Assembly (NCBI RefSeq): GCF_003113895.1
Contig: NZ_BDUD01000002.1
Span: 124,001-188,000 of the forward strand
Origin: Nostoc commune NIES-4072
Lineage (GTDB): Bacteria > Cyanobacteriota > Cyanobacteriia > Cyanobacteriales > Nostocaceae
Reading direction: 5' to 3'
DNA length: 64,000 nucleotides
The position numbers and the translations under genes are program-made. The notes below the pieces were generated by a model. That model was given only the letters and a program-made list of their open reading frames with translations. It was not told where the DNA came from and made no database searches. Shown piece by piece: positions 54,183-63,643 of the stretch (position 1 is its first letter; each line of letters starts with the position of its first letter).

Positions 54183-54275
54183 GAGGTTTTTAAAAGCATT
54201 TTTAGCCTCTGCTTGCGGCTGGCGATCGCTCAAAAGAAGAGATGGGCAATACAATTATTCCTTTGGGTAAGAGTG
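54183..54275 (+). pseudogene. Short rep-derived block (copy 1)
   Basis: GAGGTTTTTAAAAGCATTTT and the following bases to GATGGGCAATAC are shared with 56925-57000. The ATGGGCAATAC...ATTATTCCTTTGGG part matches the second rep gene near 51064. Confidence 0.6.
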
Positions 54276-54279
54276 AAAA

Positions 54280-54893
54280 GCGTATATCCCTGATATTCCT
54301 AGATGAAAGGGTGCGGGGTTGCAGGTTCACTTTCCGATTACCTTAGCTATAGCAAATGTCTCCTTTCGTTTCTGGAAGTTTTGGATTTACAACAATTTCA
54401 TTTAGTAGGACACTCATTCGGCGGAGGTATTGCCATTACTTTATCTACACTTGTTCCAGAAAAAGTCAGAAGTGTAATTCTGATAGATAGTACTGGAATT
54501 CCTACGCCATCTATACCGGAGATGATCCCGCGAAGGGCAATCGAAATGACCGCTCAACTGTTTCTCCCAAGACGCAGGTTGAAATTAGTTGATATTCCTT
54601 TGATTTTCTCCTATAACTTATTATTTAATACAAAAAATGTCATTCAAGGATTGCTAATTTCTTTATACGAAAATATCAACCATCTGCTACCAAAAATCCC
54701 AGCTCCCTGTTTGTTATTATGGTCAGAAAAAGACCTAACTACACCATTAAGTAACGCTCAAGAAATGGCGGCAATTATTCCAGACTCTAAATTAATTACT
54801 GTAGAAGAAGGTTTCCACGAATGGGGACTCTGGTATCCTGAGAAATTTACATCACTCATATTGGATTTTATTTGTCAACTTGAGCAATATTGA
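54280..54893 (+). pseudogene. Alpha/beta hydrolase, 5'-truncated
   Basis: From 54303 an open frame of 196 residues has the nucleophile elbow GHSFGGG (Ser at residue 42), a strand VRSVILIDSTG, acid residue in LLLWSEKDLTTPLS, and the final His in EEGFHEWG. The N-terminal strands and the oxyanion HG loop are missing; traces of them (YIPDIP) lie upstream in another frame behind a rep fragment. So the gene lost its start by rearrangement. The remaining part could fold only partly. Confidence 0.7.
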
Positions 54894-54966
54894 TACAGCT
54901 TGAACTGGGGCAAAGTACAAGCTCAGTCATTGATCACAACTGGTCGAGTCGAACATACGTATATAG

Positions 54967-55026
54967 GTGGTTAACTTCGCTTCTGAGTTTACCTCTGTAG
55001 TCTGTGATTGGCTCAAAGCTGTGTAG
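54967..55026 (+). pseudogene. Rep C-terminal remnant
   Basis: GGTTAACTTCGCTTC...GTAGTCTGTGATTGGCT...GTGTAG follows the last 20 codons of the first rep gene (WVNFATG...CDWLEAV-stop). Confidence 0.6.
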
Positions 55027-55068
55027 ATCGAGAAAGCTTTGGTAAAGAGTTGAGTAATTCATGCTTTA

Positions 55069-55648
55069 CTATTTCGTCTTACCAGCTTTTTTAGAGACAG
55101 CAATTGCACCAACTCCAAACAATAGACCTAGTAGGGAAGTGGGTTCAGGTATGGATGTAGATGAAGAACTGACGGTAATATTGGCAGCAGAATCTTGATA
55201 GATGTATGTTCCTGCCCGTCCCACTTCACCCGTCAAGCTAATTTCCGAGCTTGAAGTTCAATAATAAGGTATATCTAGGAGCATCAAAAGCAATGCCAAA
55301 ATCAACCACTAAATTCCAATTCGACCCAGAATCAAGCTCAAAATCAACATCTGGGGTTAAGTTACTGCCATTAGTAGATCCTGGATTCAAATTCAAGTTT
55401 AGATTGTTGACGGATAGCTCCCAATCGCTCAAAGTCCCGGACTCTGAGTAAACCACGAATCCAGAATATTCGCTTTCTTCTGGCAAAGAGTTCGTAAGGA
55501 ATGGGCTAGTAGCATCGACTAAGGTAAAATCACCTGAAAATTCTTGTCTAGTTAGAATAGCTCCCAGCACGGGAGTAGCATGAAATACGCTTGCAACTAC
55601 CAAACCAATCACGGCGACGCTAACTTTAGGGAGTCGAACTTGATTCAT
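55069..55648 (-). pseudogene. PEP-CTERM sorted protein, frameshifted
   Basis: From ATG 55648 an export signal (VAVIGLVVASVFHATPVLGA) and a beta-rich domain follow. The frame ends at 55238, but another frame continues ISLTGEVGRAGTYIYQ, then SIPEPTSLLGLLFGVGAIAV and SKKAGKTK-stop at 55069. That is a full PEP-CTERM anchor (PEP motif, membrane helix, basic tail). A one- or two-base shift near 55245-55260 separates the parts. Such proteins are exported and processed at the cell surface. Confidence 0.75.
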
Positions 55649-55770
55649 GGATTAGGTATGCTATCTAAAATTGTTGAAGGTATGCTATCACATCGGGAGC
55701 AACTTAAGATACATTCGATACACCAAAATTTTCTGCGATGTGCGGTGTTCTCGAAGAATCGCTCAAGCCA

Positions 55771-55892
55771 AGAAATGGGCAATATATTAAAGAATTACTC
55801 AGTACGCTAAGGAATGATGAGCGGTTGAGTGTAATGCTGGAGTTTGAAGACGCAAGCCCTGACAAATTTGCTTAATTGGTGGCAGATACGCC
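55771..55892 (+). pseudogene. Rep C-terminal remnant
   Basis: Matches the second rep gene (KELLSTL..DERLSVMLEFED.SPDKFA) with an internal stop (TTTGCTTAATTGG). Confidence 0.6.
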
Positions 55893-56013
55893 CCATCTAA
55901 GCCCCAGCGATCGCAGTTTCTACGTCTTTTGACACAAGTTTATTTAATTTTGAGAGATTAATCAGAGATTAATGAGATATTAAGTTGAAAAACGGTTCTT
56001 CAGATAGAAACTT

Positions 56014-56248
56014 ATGGCAACCGAGCAAGAGCTTCAATCTCTTTTTAATAAATTAGATACCGATCTTGACGGCAAAATCTCCATTAATGATCTTTTTTTA
56101 AGTCCTGGCTTAAGTACAATCATTTCATCAGAAACTTTCTATCAGTACTCCCCAGGAATTGCTAGTAAATTATGATTCAGACTCTGACGGTAGTATTACA
56201 TTTGAAGAGTTAAAGTCAGCCGTTAAGAAAGCAGATAATTTAACCTAG
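56014..56248 (+). pseudogene. EF-hand protein, frameshifted
   Basis: ATG 56014 begins MATEQELQSLFNKLDTDLDG, a complete EF-hand loop (DTDLDGKISIND). A frameshift near 56150 follows, and the second loop (DSDSDGSITFEEL) ends KSAVKKADNLT-stop at 56248 in another frame. Two calcium-binding loops of a calmodulin-like protein are thus present but split. Confidence 0.7.
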
Positions 56249-56390
56249 CTGTCAAAAAACCCAATACCAAATATCAATACCCAAAATCCCTCTAAGCGCC
56301 CACGTTTTGAGGGATTTGCAATTCTCATGGTCATTGGTGACTCGCTAGCACAAAAGAGATGACCACACAAGTAATTCACATAATATCCTT

Positions 56391-56503
56391 TGACATTCCC
56401 CAAACACTCACCCAGGTAGAAAGTGCTGCTATTCAAGGTTGCAAGGGGAGCAATGCTGAAAATACAGCTTGGGCTTACCAGTGTTGGCTCTTTCTACAGT
56501 TGA
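56391..56503 (+). pseudogene. Rep linker/C-terminal remnant
   Basis: CCAAACACTCACCCAGGTAG and the following 90 bp match the first rep gene from 4311 (the T-P-V-E-S-P-V-T-Q-G-W-K-G-L-K-L-K region) with several small changes. Confidence 0.6.
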
Positions 56504-56519
56504 CGGGAGCAAGTTTGTT

Positions 56520-56717
56520 TTAACCCAAGATTGAACCTGAACCAACTTCCCATTGATATTTGAGCAGTTCCTGGTAAGTCTTTTCCCTTATCATCATCTG
56601 CTTATACAGCATCTGCAAAAATTCTTGAGCTTGTTCACGAGACATCTGCTTCACTTGGTCTGCGAAAGTTCTAAGGCTAAATTCTTGTTCTAAAGATAAT
56701 TCAATGGGTTGATTCAT
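56520..56717 (-). CDS. nblA: Phycobilisome degradation protein NblA
   Basis: 65 residues: MNQPIELSLEQEFSLRTFAD, then MSREQAQEFLQMLYKQMMIR and a C-terminal YQELLKYQW. This is the full NblA/Ycf18 pattern, a small helical protein that acts as an adaptor bringing Clp protease to phycobilisomes when nitrogen or sulfur runs short. The length is normal and there is no disruption, in contrast to the decayed neighbours. A plasmid copy could change the timing of pigment breakdown. An AT-rich stretch upstream (56750-56815) probably contains its promoter. Confidence 0.9.
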   Translation of the reverse strand: MNQPIELSLEQEFSLRTFADQVKQMSREQAQEFLQMLYKQMMIREKTYQELLKYQWEVGSGSILG

Positions 56718-56924
56718 CGCTTTTATTACCTACTCTTTTATTTGAGTTTGCTAAGTTAAGCAAATATTGCTTTATATAAATAAATGTTACGATTACTTTA
56801 CAAAAACTAAAGGGGTGTAAACCGTATTAAGTAGGTTAGAATGCCGTATCTGCTGCTAAAAACCTTGATATCACTCCATTGTGGCAACCCAAGTAAAAAC
56901 CTAAGTTCTAAAGTTTCTTACTAA

Positions 56925-57106
56925 GAGGTTTTTAAAAGCATTTTTAGCCTCTGCAAGCGGCTGGCGATCGCTGTTGAAGGAGATGGGCAATACTTTGGGC
57001 AAGAGTGGTGAGCGTTGCGGCGTGATGCTGGAGTTTGAGAATGTGGAGATGAAAAATTTGCTCGACTGGTGACAGGTGCCCGCAGTGGACTGAGTGGATG
57101 GCGTGA
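56925..57106 (+). pseudogene. Short rep-derived block (copy 2)
   Basis: GAGGTTTTTAAAAGCATTTT and the following bases repeat 54183-54256. Then GATGGGCAATACTTTGGGCA joins rep C-terminal codons (ERCGVMLEFENVEM) with stops, ending ATGGCGTGA like the rep end. Confidence 0.6.
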
Positions 57107-57295
57107 GAAAGTTGGGCACAGATTGCGATCGCTAAAATGTCAGTTCCTCCCAAGCAAAAAGAACTAACTCTTATCCAGCATCCAGAGATTATTAACTATG
57201 GGGGCTGTCTTTGAGCCTCACCAAAATTCTAGTCGCACACCAACGTCAGATAGCATATCGAGAACTCGTATCAGTACATAGTGTAAACATTCTAT
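57107..57295. other. Spacer without a recognised gene
   Basis: Nothing supported here on either strand. Confidence 0.3.
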
Positions 57296-57688
57296 TCAGG
57301 CATTTTCTACCACAGTTCCTTGGTGATACACAATCTTCCAACCCTGCGGTGTCTGTCGCCAGATCGTTGAGCGTCGGGTAATGCGAGTACCCTGAATCAG
57401 GGTATAGGTTACAAGGTAGTTTTCGGCGGCAATCTCAAGGCAATGAAAGTCGCGAGTCTGCCATGTGTCTTCCTCTGGGCTGGCATAACGCTTCTCCATC
57501 TCATCCAACACATACTGCCGACTGTAACGCCGACCCGACGCACCCACTTCTCAAAATGTGGCTTCCGTCATCCGCTCAAAATCGGTACGTCTCGTCCCCA
57601 ACTCTGGACGATGAAAAATCGGTTCCCGTTGTATAAGTTCGTTCAAAACATTTAGTATCTTTGGATCTGTGACTAAATTAGGTTCCAT
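57296..57688 (-). pseudogene. DUF4440/SnoaL-like protein with an internal stop
   Basis: From ATG 57688: MEPNLVTDPKILNVLNELIQ, REPIFHRPELG, FERMTEATF, then TGA at 57553-57551. The same frame goes on EVGASGRRYSRQYVLDEM to ENA-stop. The missing residue is probably Trp (TGG to TGA), as ATFWEVGASG fits DUF4440 proteins (small NTF2-like folds). A GTG at 57547 could restart a 83-residue fragment. Confidence 0.7.
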
Positions 57689-57775
57689 ATTCTTTGACAC
57701 AATATCACAGCCAATACCCCCTAATATTAGATGGGGCGGCTCAAAGTCGTTTGAACTTTTTCTGGAGAAATCTCA

Positions 57776-58282
57776 ATGACCATTTCAATGTACCAAGCTT
57801 TAATACCCGTGTCTATTCGCACACTGAATAACCTTACAAACATTCTTGAAAAAGGTTCTGCTTATGCTGAAACTAAAAAAATAGATCCGAATGTCTTGAT
57901 TAATAGTCGTCTATCCCCAGATATGTTTCCATTATCAAAGCAAGTACAAATTGCCTCTGACATAGTAAATAGAGGTGCCGCACGGTTAGCAGGAATAGAA
58001 CCACCTAAATTCGAGGACAATGAAACTACATTTGGTCAACTTATTGACCGTATTCAAAAAACTATCTCTTATTTAAATACTTTTAAACCTGAGCAAATTG
58101 ACGGTTCAGAAGAGAGAGAAATTACCCTACAGATGCGTGACAACACTCTCTCTTTTCAAGGAATGCCATTTCTCCTATATTTTGTTTTACCAAACCTTTA
58201 TTTCCATGTCACAACAGCCTATGACATTCTTAGGCACTGCGGTGTAGAACTTGGTAAAGGAGACTTTCTTGGTCAGCCTTAA
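57776..58282 (+). CDS. DUF1993 family protein
   Basis: 168 residues, complete. Patterns of the family: MYQALIPVSIRTLNNLTNIL near the start, LINSRLSPDMFPLSKQVQIA, the middle helix TFGQLIDRIQKT, and PNLYFHVTTAYDILRHCGVE, then GDFLGQP at the end. The fold is a DinB-like four-helix bundle; the function is unknown. A ribosome site (TGGAG) precedes the ATG. Confidence 0.88.
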   Translation: MTISMYQALIPVSIRTLNNLTNILEKGSAYAETKKIDPNVLINSRLSPDMFPLSKQVQIASDIVNRGAARLAGIEPPKFEDNETTFGQLIDRIQKTISYLNTFKPEQIDGSEEREITLQMRDNTLSFQGMPFLLYFVLPNLYFHVTTAYDILRHCGVELGKGDFLGQP

Positions 58283-58525
58283 TCAGAGCAATATCTAACG
58301 CAATTTTTTCGAGATTTTCCGATCTTGCTTGGGTTAGTAAAAAATAGATTTCTTGACTTATTGGCATTGTGGGGAAAAGTTTTTTCTTCAACATTTCCCT
58401 TTTCTCTTTCTCAGTAATTACACTAGCTTGAATTTCGCCGATTAATTAGTAAAATCTAATACTACATCAAATTCAATATTTGTTCGGTTATAAGTATGAT
58501 TTCGTTTAGACCAATGATATTGATT
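58283..58525 (-). pseudogene. 3' fragment of an unrecognised gene, cut by the IS5-like element
   Basis: The minus strand reads WSKRNHTYNRTNIEFDVVLD, then, after a frameshift near 58450, LIGEIQASVITEKEKREMLK and MPISQEIYFLLTQARSENLE. The upstream end coincides with the boundary of the element at 58526. Family not recognised. Confidence 0.4.
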
Positions 58526-59467
58526 ATAGAACCCATTTGATATCTTTTAGCCGACCAAGTAGAATCAACAGAAATAGGTGGATTCAAGCAGTGAGGGTTG
58601 AAAATGGGGTATTCAAGCGACGTGACTGACGCATAGTGGGAAATTATTGAGCCATTATTGCCGACTAAGAAAAAAAACTAGACCCCCTGTATGGACAAAG
58701 CGGCAAATCCTCAACCGGATATTTTATCAACTTAAGAATGGTTGTAATTGGGCTGACTTACCTAGAGATATGCCGCCATATTCAACAGTATTCTGGTATT
58801 ACCAGCAGTGGTGTGAAGAGGACATCTTGAAGAAAATCATGACTGAGTTGCATCATCAGGTGCGGGAACAAGTCAAAAAAAACCACAGTGGACAACCTTG
58901 ATGATGATTGATTCCCAAGCTGTAAAAAACACTTGTAATGCCAGTGTTGAATCCAAAGGGTTTTGTTTCTACAAAGCCACTAATGGGATTAAAAGACACC
59001 TAGCTGTTGATATACTTGGCTTTCCCTTCTTTACTCACGCTCTCTAAAGCCAGCTTGTCTGATGATTGCGGCTTCATTGAAATGTTCGAGCAAAACATTG
59101 ATTATTTCATATCTAAACCTGTCGATCTGCCCAAGATTACAATCTTAGTAGATCATGGCTATCACCCGGAGAAACTGACAATAGCGTTAGAGCAGATTTA
59201 TCCCCAGATTATGACCAAAATCCAATTTGAACTCTCAGCCAAACCATCAAAAGCTGAAAAAGAAGCTACTGGCAAATCTGGCTTTGTGCCTGTTGCTGCT
59301 AGATGGGTTATTGAAAGGTCAAACGCTTGGGTGGAGCGATGTAAAAGTTTAGTCAAAAATTTTGACCGAACACTCGCTCGTGCTAATGCCAAGCTCAAGC
59401 TTTGTTTTATCAGATTGATGCTCAAAAGACTAGCTGCTAGCTAAAAAAGATATTAAATGGGTTCTAT
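58526..59467 (+). mobile_element. IS5-like insertion sequence, degenerate (copy 1)
   Basis: Ends ATAGAACCCATTTGA and the complementary CAAATGGGTTCTAT (one base altered: TAAATGG); 942 bp. The bases TA lie on both sides. Same element as at 62549. Confidence 0.8.
58604..59444 (+). pseudogene. IS5-family transposase, copy 1, multiply broken
   Basis: MGYSSDVTDA then a TAG stop (K/E position), EIIEPLLP, a shift at the A-run before TPPVWTKRQIL, and pieces WTKRQILNRIFYQLKNGCNW, IDSQAVKNTC and VAARWVIERSNAWVERCKSL. This is the DUF4096/DDE order of the IS5 group. At least three lesions make it inactive. Confidence 0.8.
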
Positions 59468-59506
59468 AGAAGTGATTGACTGGTATCTGATGTTTATTAG
59501 TAGAGA

Positions 59507-60268
59507 ATGAAGCAACCCAGGCTCGCTTATGTGGAAATGTCTCTACCAGATGGAACTCAGGCGGAGAAATTTGCAGCCATCCGGCGTTGGGGCATCGGTT
59601 TAGAGATTGCTAATTTGGGGGATATACAGATAGACGTGTATAAATGCGCCCAGATACCAATTACTGCCGTGCAGGCATATCAAATGCATGATCTCCATCC
59701 GCTTCATCGGAATAGGGAACATCGTCATCAAGCCAAAATTCATGTAGAACATACCTTGGAGGTAGCCGCTCAACTCAATGCCCCTAGAATTGTGACAGTC
59801 TGCGGCTTTGGACATGATCTAGCAGATAATCCTTTAGAACGAGCGGTGGAGTTCTTCTCCAACTTGGCTCAACAAGCAGCAAAGTTAGGGGTTCGCATCA
59901 TGATTGAACCCTTGAGTCCAAAACGTGCTGGGGCATTAACACATCCTGATGAGATTGTGTCTCTCATCAGATGCCTAAATCAACCAAAGGTGTTTTCTAT
60001 CCTGCTAGATACTGGACATTTGCTCGATAGTGGCTTTGATCTGAATTTGTTTTTCTCCATCTGGCAGTATCCAATCGAAGAACTGCAACTCAAAGGCATG
60101 AACTCAACTCCACCAACCTTGACCATACCGCTCACGAACTGGATAAAATCCAAGTCCCCGCCCGATGTGATTTGCATAGAGCATCGTCAGGCTATTTCCT
60201 GGAAAGAATTTGACCAGATTATCCAAAAATGTTTCCACTGCTTAGAGAAATTAAATAGAAACATTTGA
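59507..60268 (+). CDS. Xylose-isomerase-like TIM-barrel protein (AP-endonuclease 2 family)
   Basis: 253 residues with the pattern of sugar isomerase/epimerase barrels: a first strand LAYVEMSLPDG, PITAVQAYQMHDLHPLHRNR, APRIVTVCGFGHDLADNP, VRIMIEPLSPKRAGALTHPD (metal Glu), SILLDTGHLLDSGFD (metal Asp/His) and ELQLKGMN. It probably acts on a sugar or cyclitol; the substrate is unknown. The IS5-like element ends 39 bp before the start, so its original promoter was probably replaced or cut. Confidence 0.75.
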   Translation: MKQPRLAYVEMSLPDGTQAEKFAAIRRWGIGLEIANLGDIQIDVYKCAQIPITAVQAYQMHDLHPLHRNREHRHQAKIHVEHTLEVAAQLNAPRIVTVCGFGHDLADNPLERAVEFFSNLAQQAAKLGVRIMIEPLSPKRAGALTHPDEIVSLIRCLNQPKVFSILLDTGHLLDSGFDLNLFFSIWQYPIEELQLKGMNSTPPTLTIPLTNWIKSKSPPDVICIEHRQAISWKEFDQIIQKCFHCLEKLNRNI

Positions 60269-60359
60269 GTTGCAATTACCCTTGTGAGTTTACAGGAACT
60301 GAAACAGCATTGGGGAAAGTGGCAGGCACTGTATTTCAATCCAAATCATTTTCTGGTAA

Positions 60360-61052
60360 TCAACTGTCTAGATTATTCCACCATAGCAGTAGTTGACAAC
60401 AGGAAGTTTTGAAAGAGGTTGCTAGACGATAAGATTTGCGGATTATATCTAAGGCAGAGTATGGCACAGGGAGTCGAAGTGGGCATAACACGGGGAGATA
60501 TAACCAGTAATAAGCCTTCTTTAAGTCATTCCATTTTGAACAGGCTCCAAGATGTAAAAAATCTGAAATGTCTACAACTAACCCTCTACCCTGATGCATC
60601 ATAACATTACGCCCGTGAACATCATGAGGGTAGAGGGAGCAACGTCGGGCATAGTCAAGAGCTTCATCGATGTCTCTTATTACCTGCCTGGGAATCGCTA
60701 AACCGTATTGCATACAATCGTACAAAGTTGTTCCATAAAGCCGTTTCAAAATTAGAAAGCTATCTTTGGCGTACAAACACTCAGAAAATGCCGGATGAGA
60801 GCCTAGACGACGGTAGACTTCTACTTCCTCTTCAAAGCCTGATCGTCCTGGGGCATAAATTTTAACTACACACTCAGGGTAATCGGGGTGATAAACTACT
60901 GCGGCATAATTTCCTTTACCAAGCAGCCGCCAGGGTTGTGAAAGATAGCTGACCTGAATGGGATTACGGGGATTGACACTTTGAATTTGTAATCTAGGCA
61001 GTAGTTGCTGATAAATGGTTTCAAGCAGATGCTTTGGGGGCGATTTGTCCAT
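60360..61052 (-). CDS. Small protein-kinase-like protein
   Basis: 230 residues with a compact kinase core: glycine-rich loop LLGKGNYAAVVY, Lys in CVVKIYAP, Glu in FEEEVEVYRRLG, catalytic loop YPHDVHGRNVMM and metal loop VVDISDFLH. The C-lobe is short, as in ABC1/RIO/LPS-kinase-like or Bud32-like proteins. Likely phosphorylates a protein or small molecule; no neighbour tells which. It converges on the TIM-barrel gene. Confidence 0.75.
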   Translation of the reverse strand: MDKSPPKHLLETIYQQLLPRLQIQSVNPRNPIQVSYLSQPWRLLGKGNYAAVVYHPDYPECVVKIYAPGRSGFEEEVEVYRRLGSHPAFSECLYAKDSFLILKRLYGTTLYDCMQYGLAIPRQVIRDIDEALDYARRCSLYPHDVHGRNVMMHQGRGLVVDISDFLHLGACSKWNDLKKAYYWLYLPVLCPLRLPVPYSALDIIRKSYRLATSFKTSCCQLLLWWNNLDS

Positions 61053-61225
61053 AGAGGATAGGTATCTAAAACGAATATCACGCTTGTAAAGGTAAAATTA
61101 TTGCTAGGGTAAGTGTAGAGAATTTGTAAATATTCTTATTGGTTCTCAGTTGTTTACCCTATACCTTCACACCCAAAAGCCAGTCATATTATAGAAGTAG
61201 TCCAATCTGAACAAGCATTGAAACT

Positions 61226-61339
61226 CAATACTGCTCGGGTAAAGCATTTTCAACTCGGAATTAGGTTCGGGGAAAAGGTTACTGGGTTTAGGTTAAAGGT
61301 TTTTTCTTTCCCCTTTTCCCCAAAACCCGACAAGTATTG
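61226..61339. mobile_element. 114-bp miniature element, diverged family A
   Basis: Left end CAATACTGCTCGGGTAAAG, right end (complement) CAATACTTGTCGGGTTTTG. Flanked by CATTGAAACT (61216-61225) and CATTGAGACT (61340-61349), a 10-bp duplication with one change. It matches the element at 5701 in ends and duplication length. Confidence 0.65.
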
Positions 61340-61491
61340 CATTGAGACTACCATCACTGTTCTTCAGCATTCAACCTAAATGTCTATAGGTTCAGACGAT
61401 TTCATTCGTTCTTCACCTACCTCACCCCAAGTACATAAGCTTTACGCAAAGTGTTTCTTCAGAGCAAAGATTATGCAGTGTATTTTGTATT

Positions 61492-61827
61492 TCAGTCTCC
61501 AGCCATTTGCAGGTAATGAGAATGAATCCAACCAGGACGATCAGCAAGCTTTACCCATTCGCGAGAAGACTTGCTGACTCTGACATTGACATCATATTGG
61601 TAAGGGATGACGCCAATTTTTTGATAATTAGAACCAGGGCCAGACCGGATGGCGACTCCAATTGGGGCAGTTACCAACACTGTGCAAACAGGATTAATAC
61701 CTGGTCTTAGCCGACATAGTTGTTCTGCTGGGCTTTGAGCTTGAGTAGCAACGGCTGGCAAAACTATGCCAGTTGCAACTAGTGTTAAAAATACTAAGGC
61801 AGCCAGTTGTTTGTTGAATTTAGGCAT
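61492..61827 (-). CDS. Secreted SH3-domain protein
   Basis: 111 residues from Met at 61827 (an upstream ATG at 61857 is also possible). A signal peptide (LAALVFLTLVATGIVLPAVA) is followed by a bacterial SH3 domain: APIGVAIRSGPGSNYQKIGV, then REWVKLADRPGWIHSHYLQM. Such domains bind peptidoglycan or proteins in the periplasm. Single gene without obvious operon partners. Confidence 0.82.
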   Translation of the reverse strand: MPKFNKQLAALVFLTLVATGIVLPAVATQAQSPAEQLCRLRPGINPVCTVLVTAPIGVAIRSGPGSNYQKIGVIPYQYDVNVRVSKSSREWVKLADRPGWIHSHYLQMAGD

Positions 61828-61859
61828 AATTTTAGTTTGTTTGTAAAAAGTCTCCATTT

Positions 61860-62548
61860 ATTATTTCTTAAGGTTTGATTGAGGGCTGCGACGAGCAGAT
61901 TTTTAGCAGGTTGTATTAACAGAAACTTCAGAATTACTATCCGTAGGGTTAGAGTGCATTCCATTTGTGCAACCAGAGGGTGACAGTTTTGAGATTTATT
62001 CCAATGTCGCTAGCAAAGTTTTTCTTCGTTCCCTATTATTAATTCAACGGATTTGTTGTCTATTCCAGAAAAGTTGACAGTTTTCTATTATTCGTTAACA
62101 GATTATTTGTTATACCAGATTAACGTCAGTTCGACGGGTTGAAAAAGATGCTTTAAAAGCTAAGACTGGAATAAGAAGAAAATTCAAGAGTGATTTTTAT
62201 AACATAAAACCTCCTAAACCGAATCTTCGGGCTAGGTTTCCCACCAACACGCCACTCATCACTTTAATAGCCCACATCAGCAGCACTTTCGGTAATCACT
62301 CGTGAGAATCAATTGAGGAGGCGATGACTACCCTCCATAAGAGCGATCGCTACTTCCTCCATCCCTAGATTTCCTTACTCAGCACCCCATCACCAGCAGC
62401 CATGTCCTGTGTCCCGCCAAGGAAGAAGTTCAAAGTCGCGGATGCCCTCTGTGATACGCTAGCTGATGCTGACCTCTATACTTTGTAATACCAACTTCAA
62501 GATTATTCGATTTTTGCGTAAAACATGAAACTTGAGGTGAATAGTATT
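61860..62548. other. 689-bp region without a recognised gene
   Basis: No open frame of convincing composition, RNA gene or repeat was recognised; a HIP1 site lies at 62342. It ends at the IS5-like element. Confidence 0.4.
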
Positions 62549-63498
62549 ATAGAACCCATTTGAGATCTTTTTAGGCGATCGAGTAGAATCGGCAGAAGTA
62601 GTTGGAATTGCTGGCAGGACAAGGCGAAAAATGGGGTATTCAAGCGACGTGACAGACAAAGAGTGGGGAATAATTGAGCCATTATTGCCTATTAAGAAGA
62701 AAACAAGACCCCCAGTGTGGACAAAAAGACAAATTTTGAATGGGATATTGTATCAACTCAAGAATGGTTGCAATTGGGCAAACTTACCCAAAGATCTACC
62801 GCCCTATTCGACGGTGTTTTGGCATTACAAACAATGGTGTGAGGATGGCGTCCTAGACAAAATCATGACAGAGCTACATCGACGAGTGCGCGAACAAGTC
62901 AAAAAAAAAACCACAATGGACAACTCTAATCATGATTGATTCTCAAGCAGTGAAAAACACTTGTAAAGAAGAGTGTTGAGTCGAAAGGGTTTTGTTTTTA
63001 CAAAACGACAAATGGAATTAAACGACATCTAGCAGTAGATATCTTGGGATTCCCCTTCTTTACTCACTGCACTAAAGCCAACGTATCTGACGACCAAGGG
63101 TTGATTGAAATGCTCACACAAAACATCGATTACTTCAAATCTAAACCGAGCGAGCTACCGAAGATTACCCTCCTGGTTGATCATGGCTATCATCCTGATA
63201 AACTAACGATCGCTTTAGAGCAAATTTATCCTCAAATCATGACTAAGATTCAGTTTGAACTCAAAGCCTTGCCATCAAAAGGCGAAAAGGAGGCTCAAGG
63301 ACTATCTGGATTTGTTCCGGTGGCTGCTAGATGGGGGAAGAGAACGGTCAAATGCTTAGGTGGAGCGATGTAAAAGTTTAGTCAAAAATTTTGACCGGAC
63401 ACTCGCTCGTGCCAAGCTCAAGCTCAAGCTTTGTTTTATCCGATTGATGCTCAAACGACTTGCTGCTAGCTAGAAAAAAGATCTCAAATGGGTTCTAT
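62549..63498 (+). mobile_element. IS5-like insertion sequence, degenerate (copy 2)
   Basis: Ends ATAGAACCCATTTGAGATCT and the complementary AGATCTCAAATGGGTTCTAT; 950 bp. TA on both sides, no longer duplication. About 80 percent identical to the copy at 58526. Confidence 0.85.
62631..63473 (+). pseudogene. IS5-family transposase, copy 2, frameshifted
   Basis: First half intact: MGYSSDVTDKEWGIIEPLLP, RPPVWTKRQILNGILYQLKN, ending at an A-run (AAAAAAAAAA near 62905) where a programmed shift to the second frame (PQWTTLIMIDSQAVKNTC) could occur. The second half then has two more shifts (near 62968 and 63345) before AARWGKRTVK..., so the copy is inactive. Its DDE residues lie in the second frame (LLVDHGYHPDKL). 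Confidence 0.8.
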
Positions 63499-63643
63499 AA
63501 GCAAGATTCTGATAAATGAAGAGCAGCGCGTCGCGATAATCATCTTTCCCCCGAATCTTGATACCCTTGTGCTGCTAGTCTTAAAGAATATACTGCTGTT
63601 TTTCTTTATATTACGAGTAGCTAGCGAGGATCAAATTTTAAAT

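Noticed and set aside
58526..63498. The two IS5-like elements as the ends of one composite transposon
   Set aside because: They are in the same orientation, both inactive and about 80 percent identical, and no outer duplication links them; the genes between them look like ordinary neighbours.
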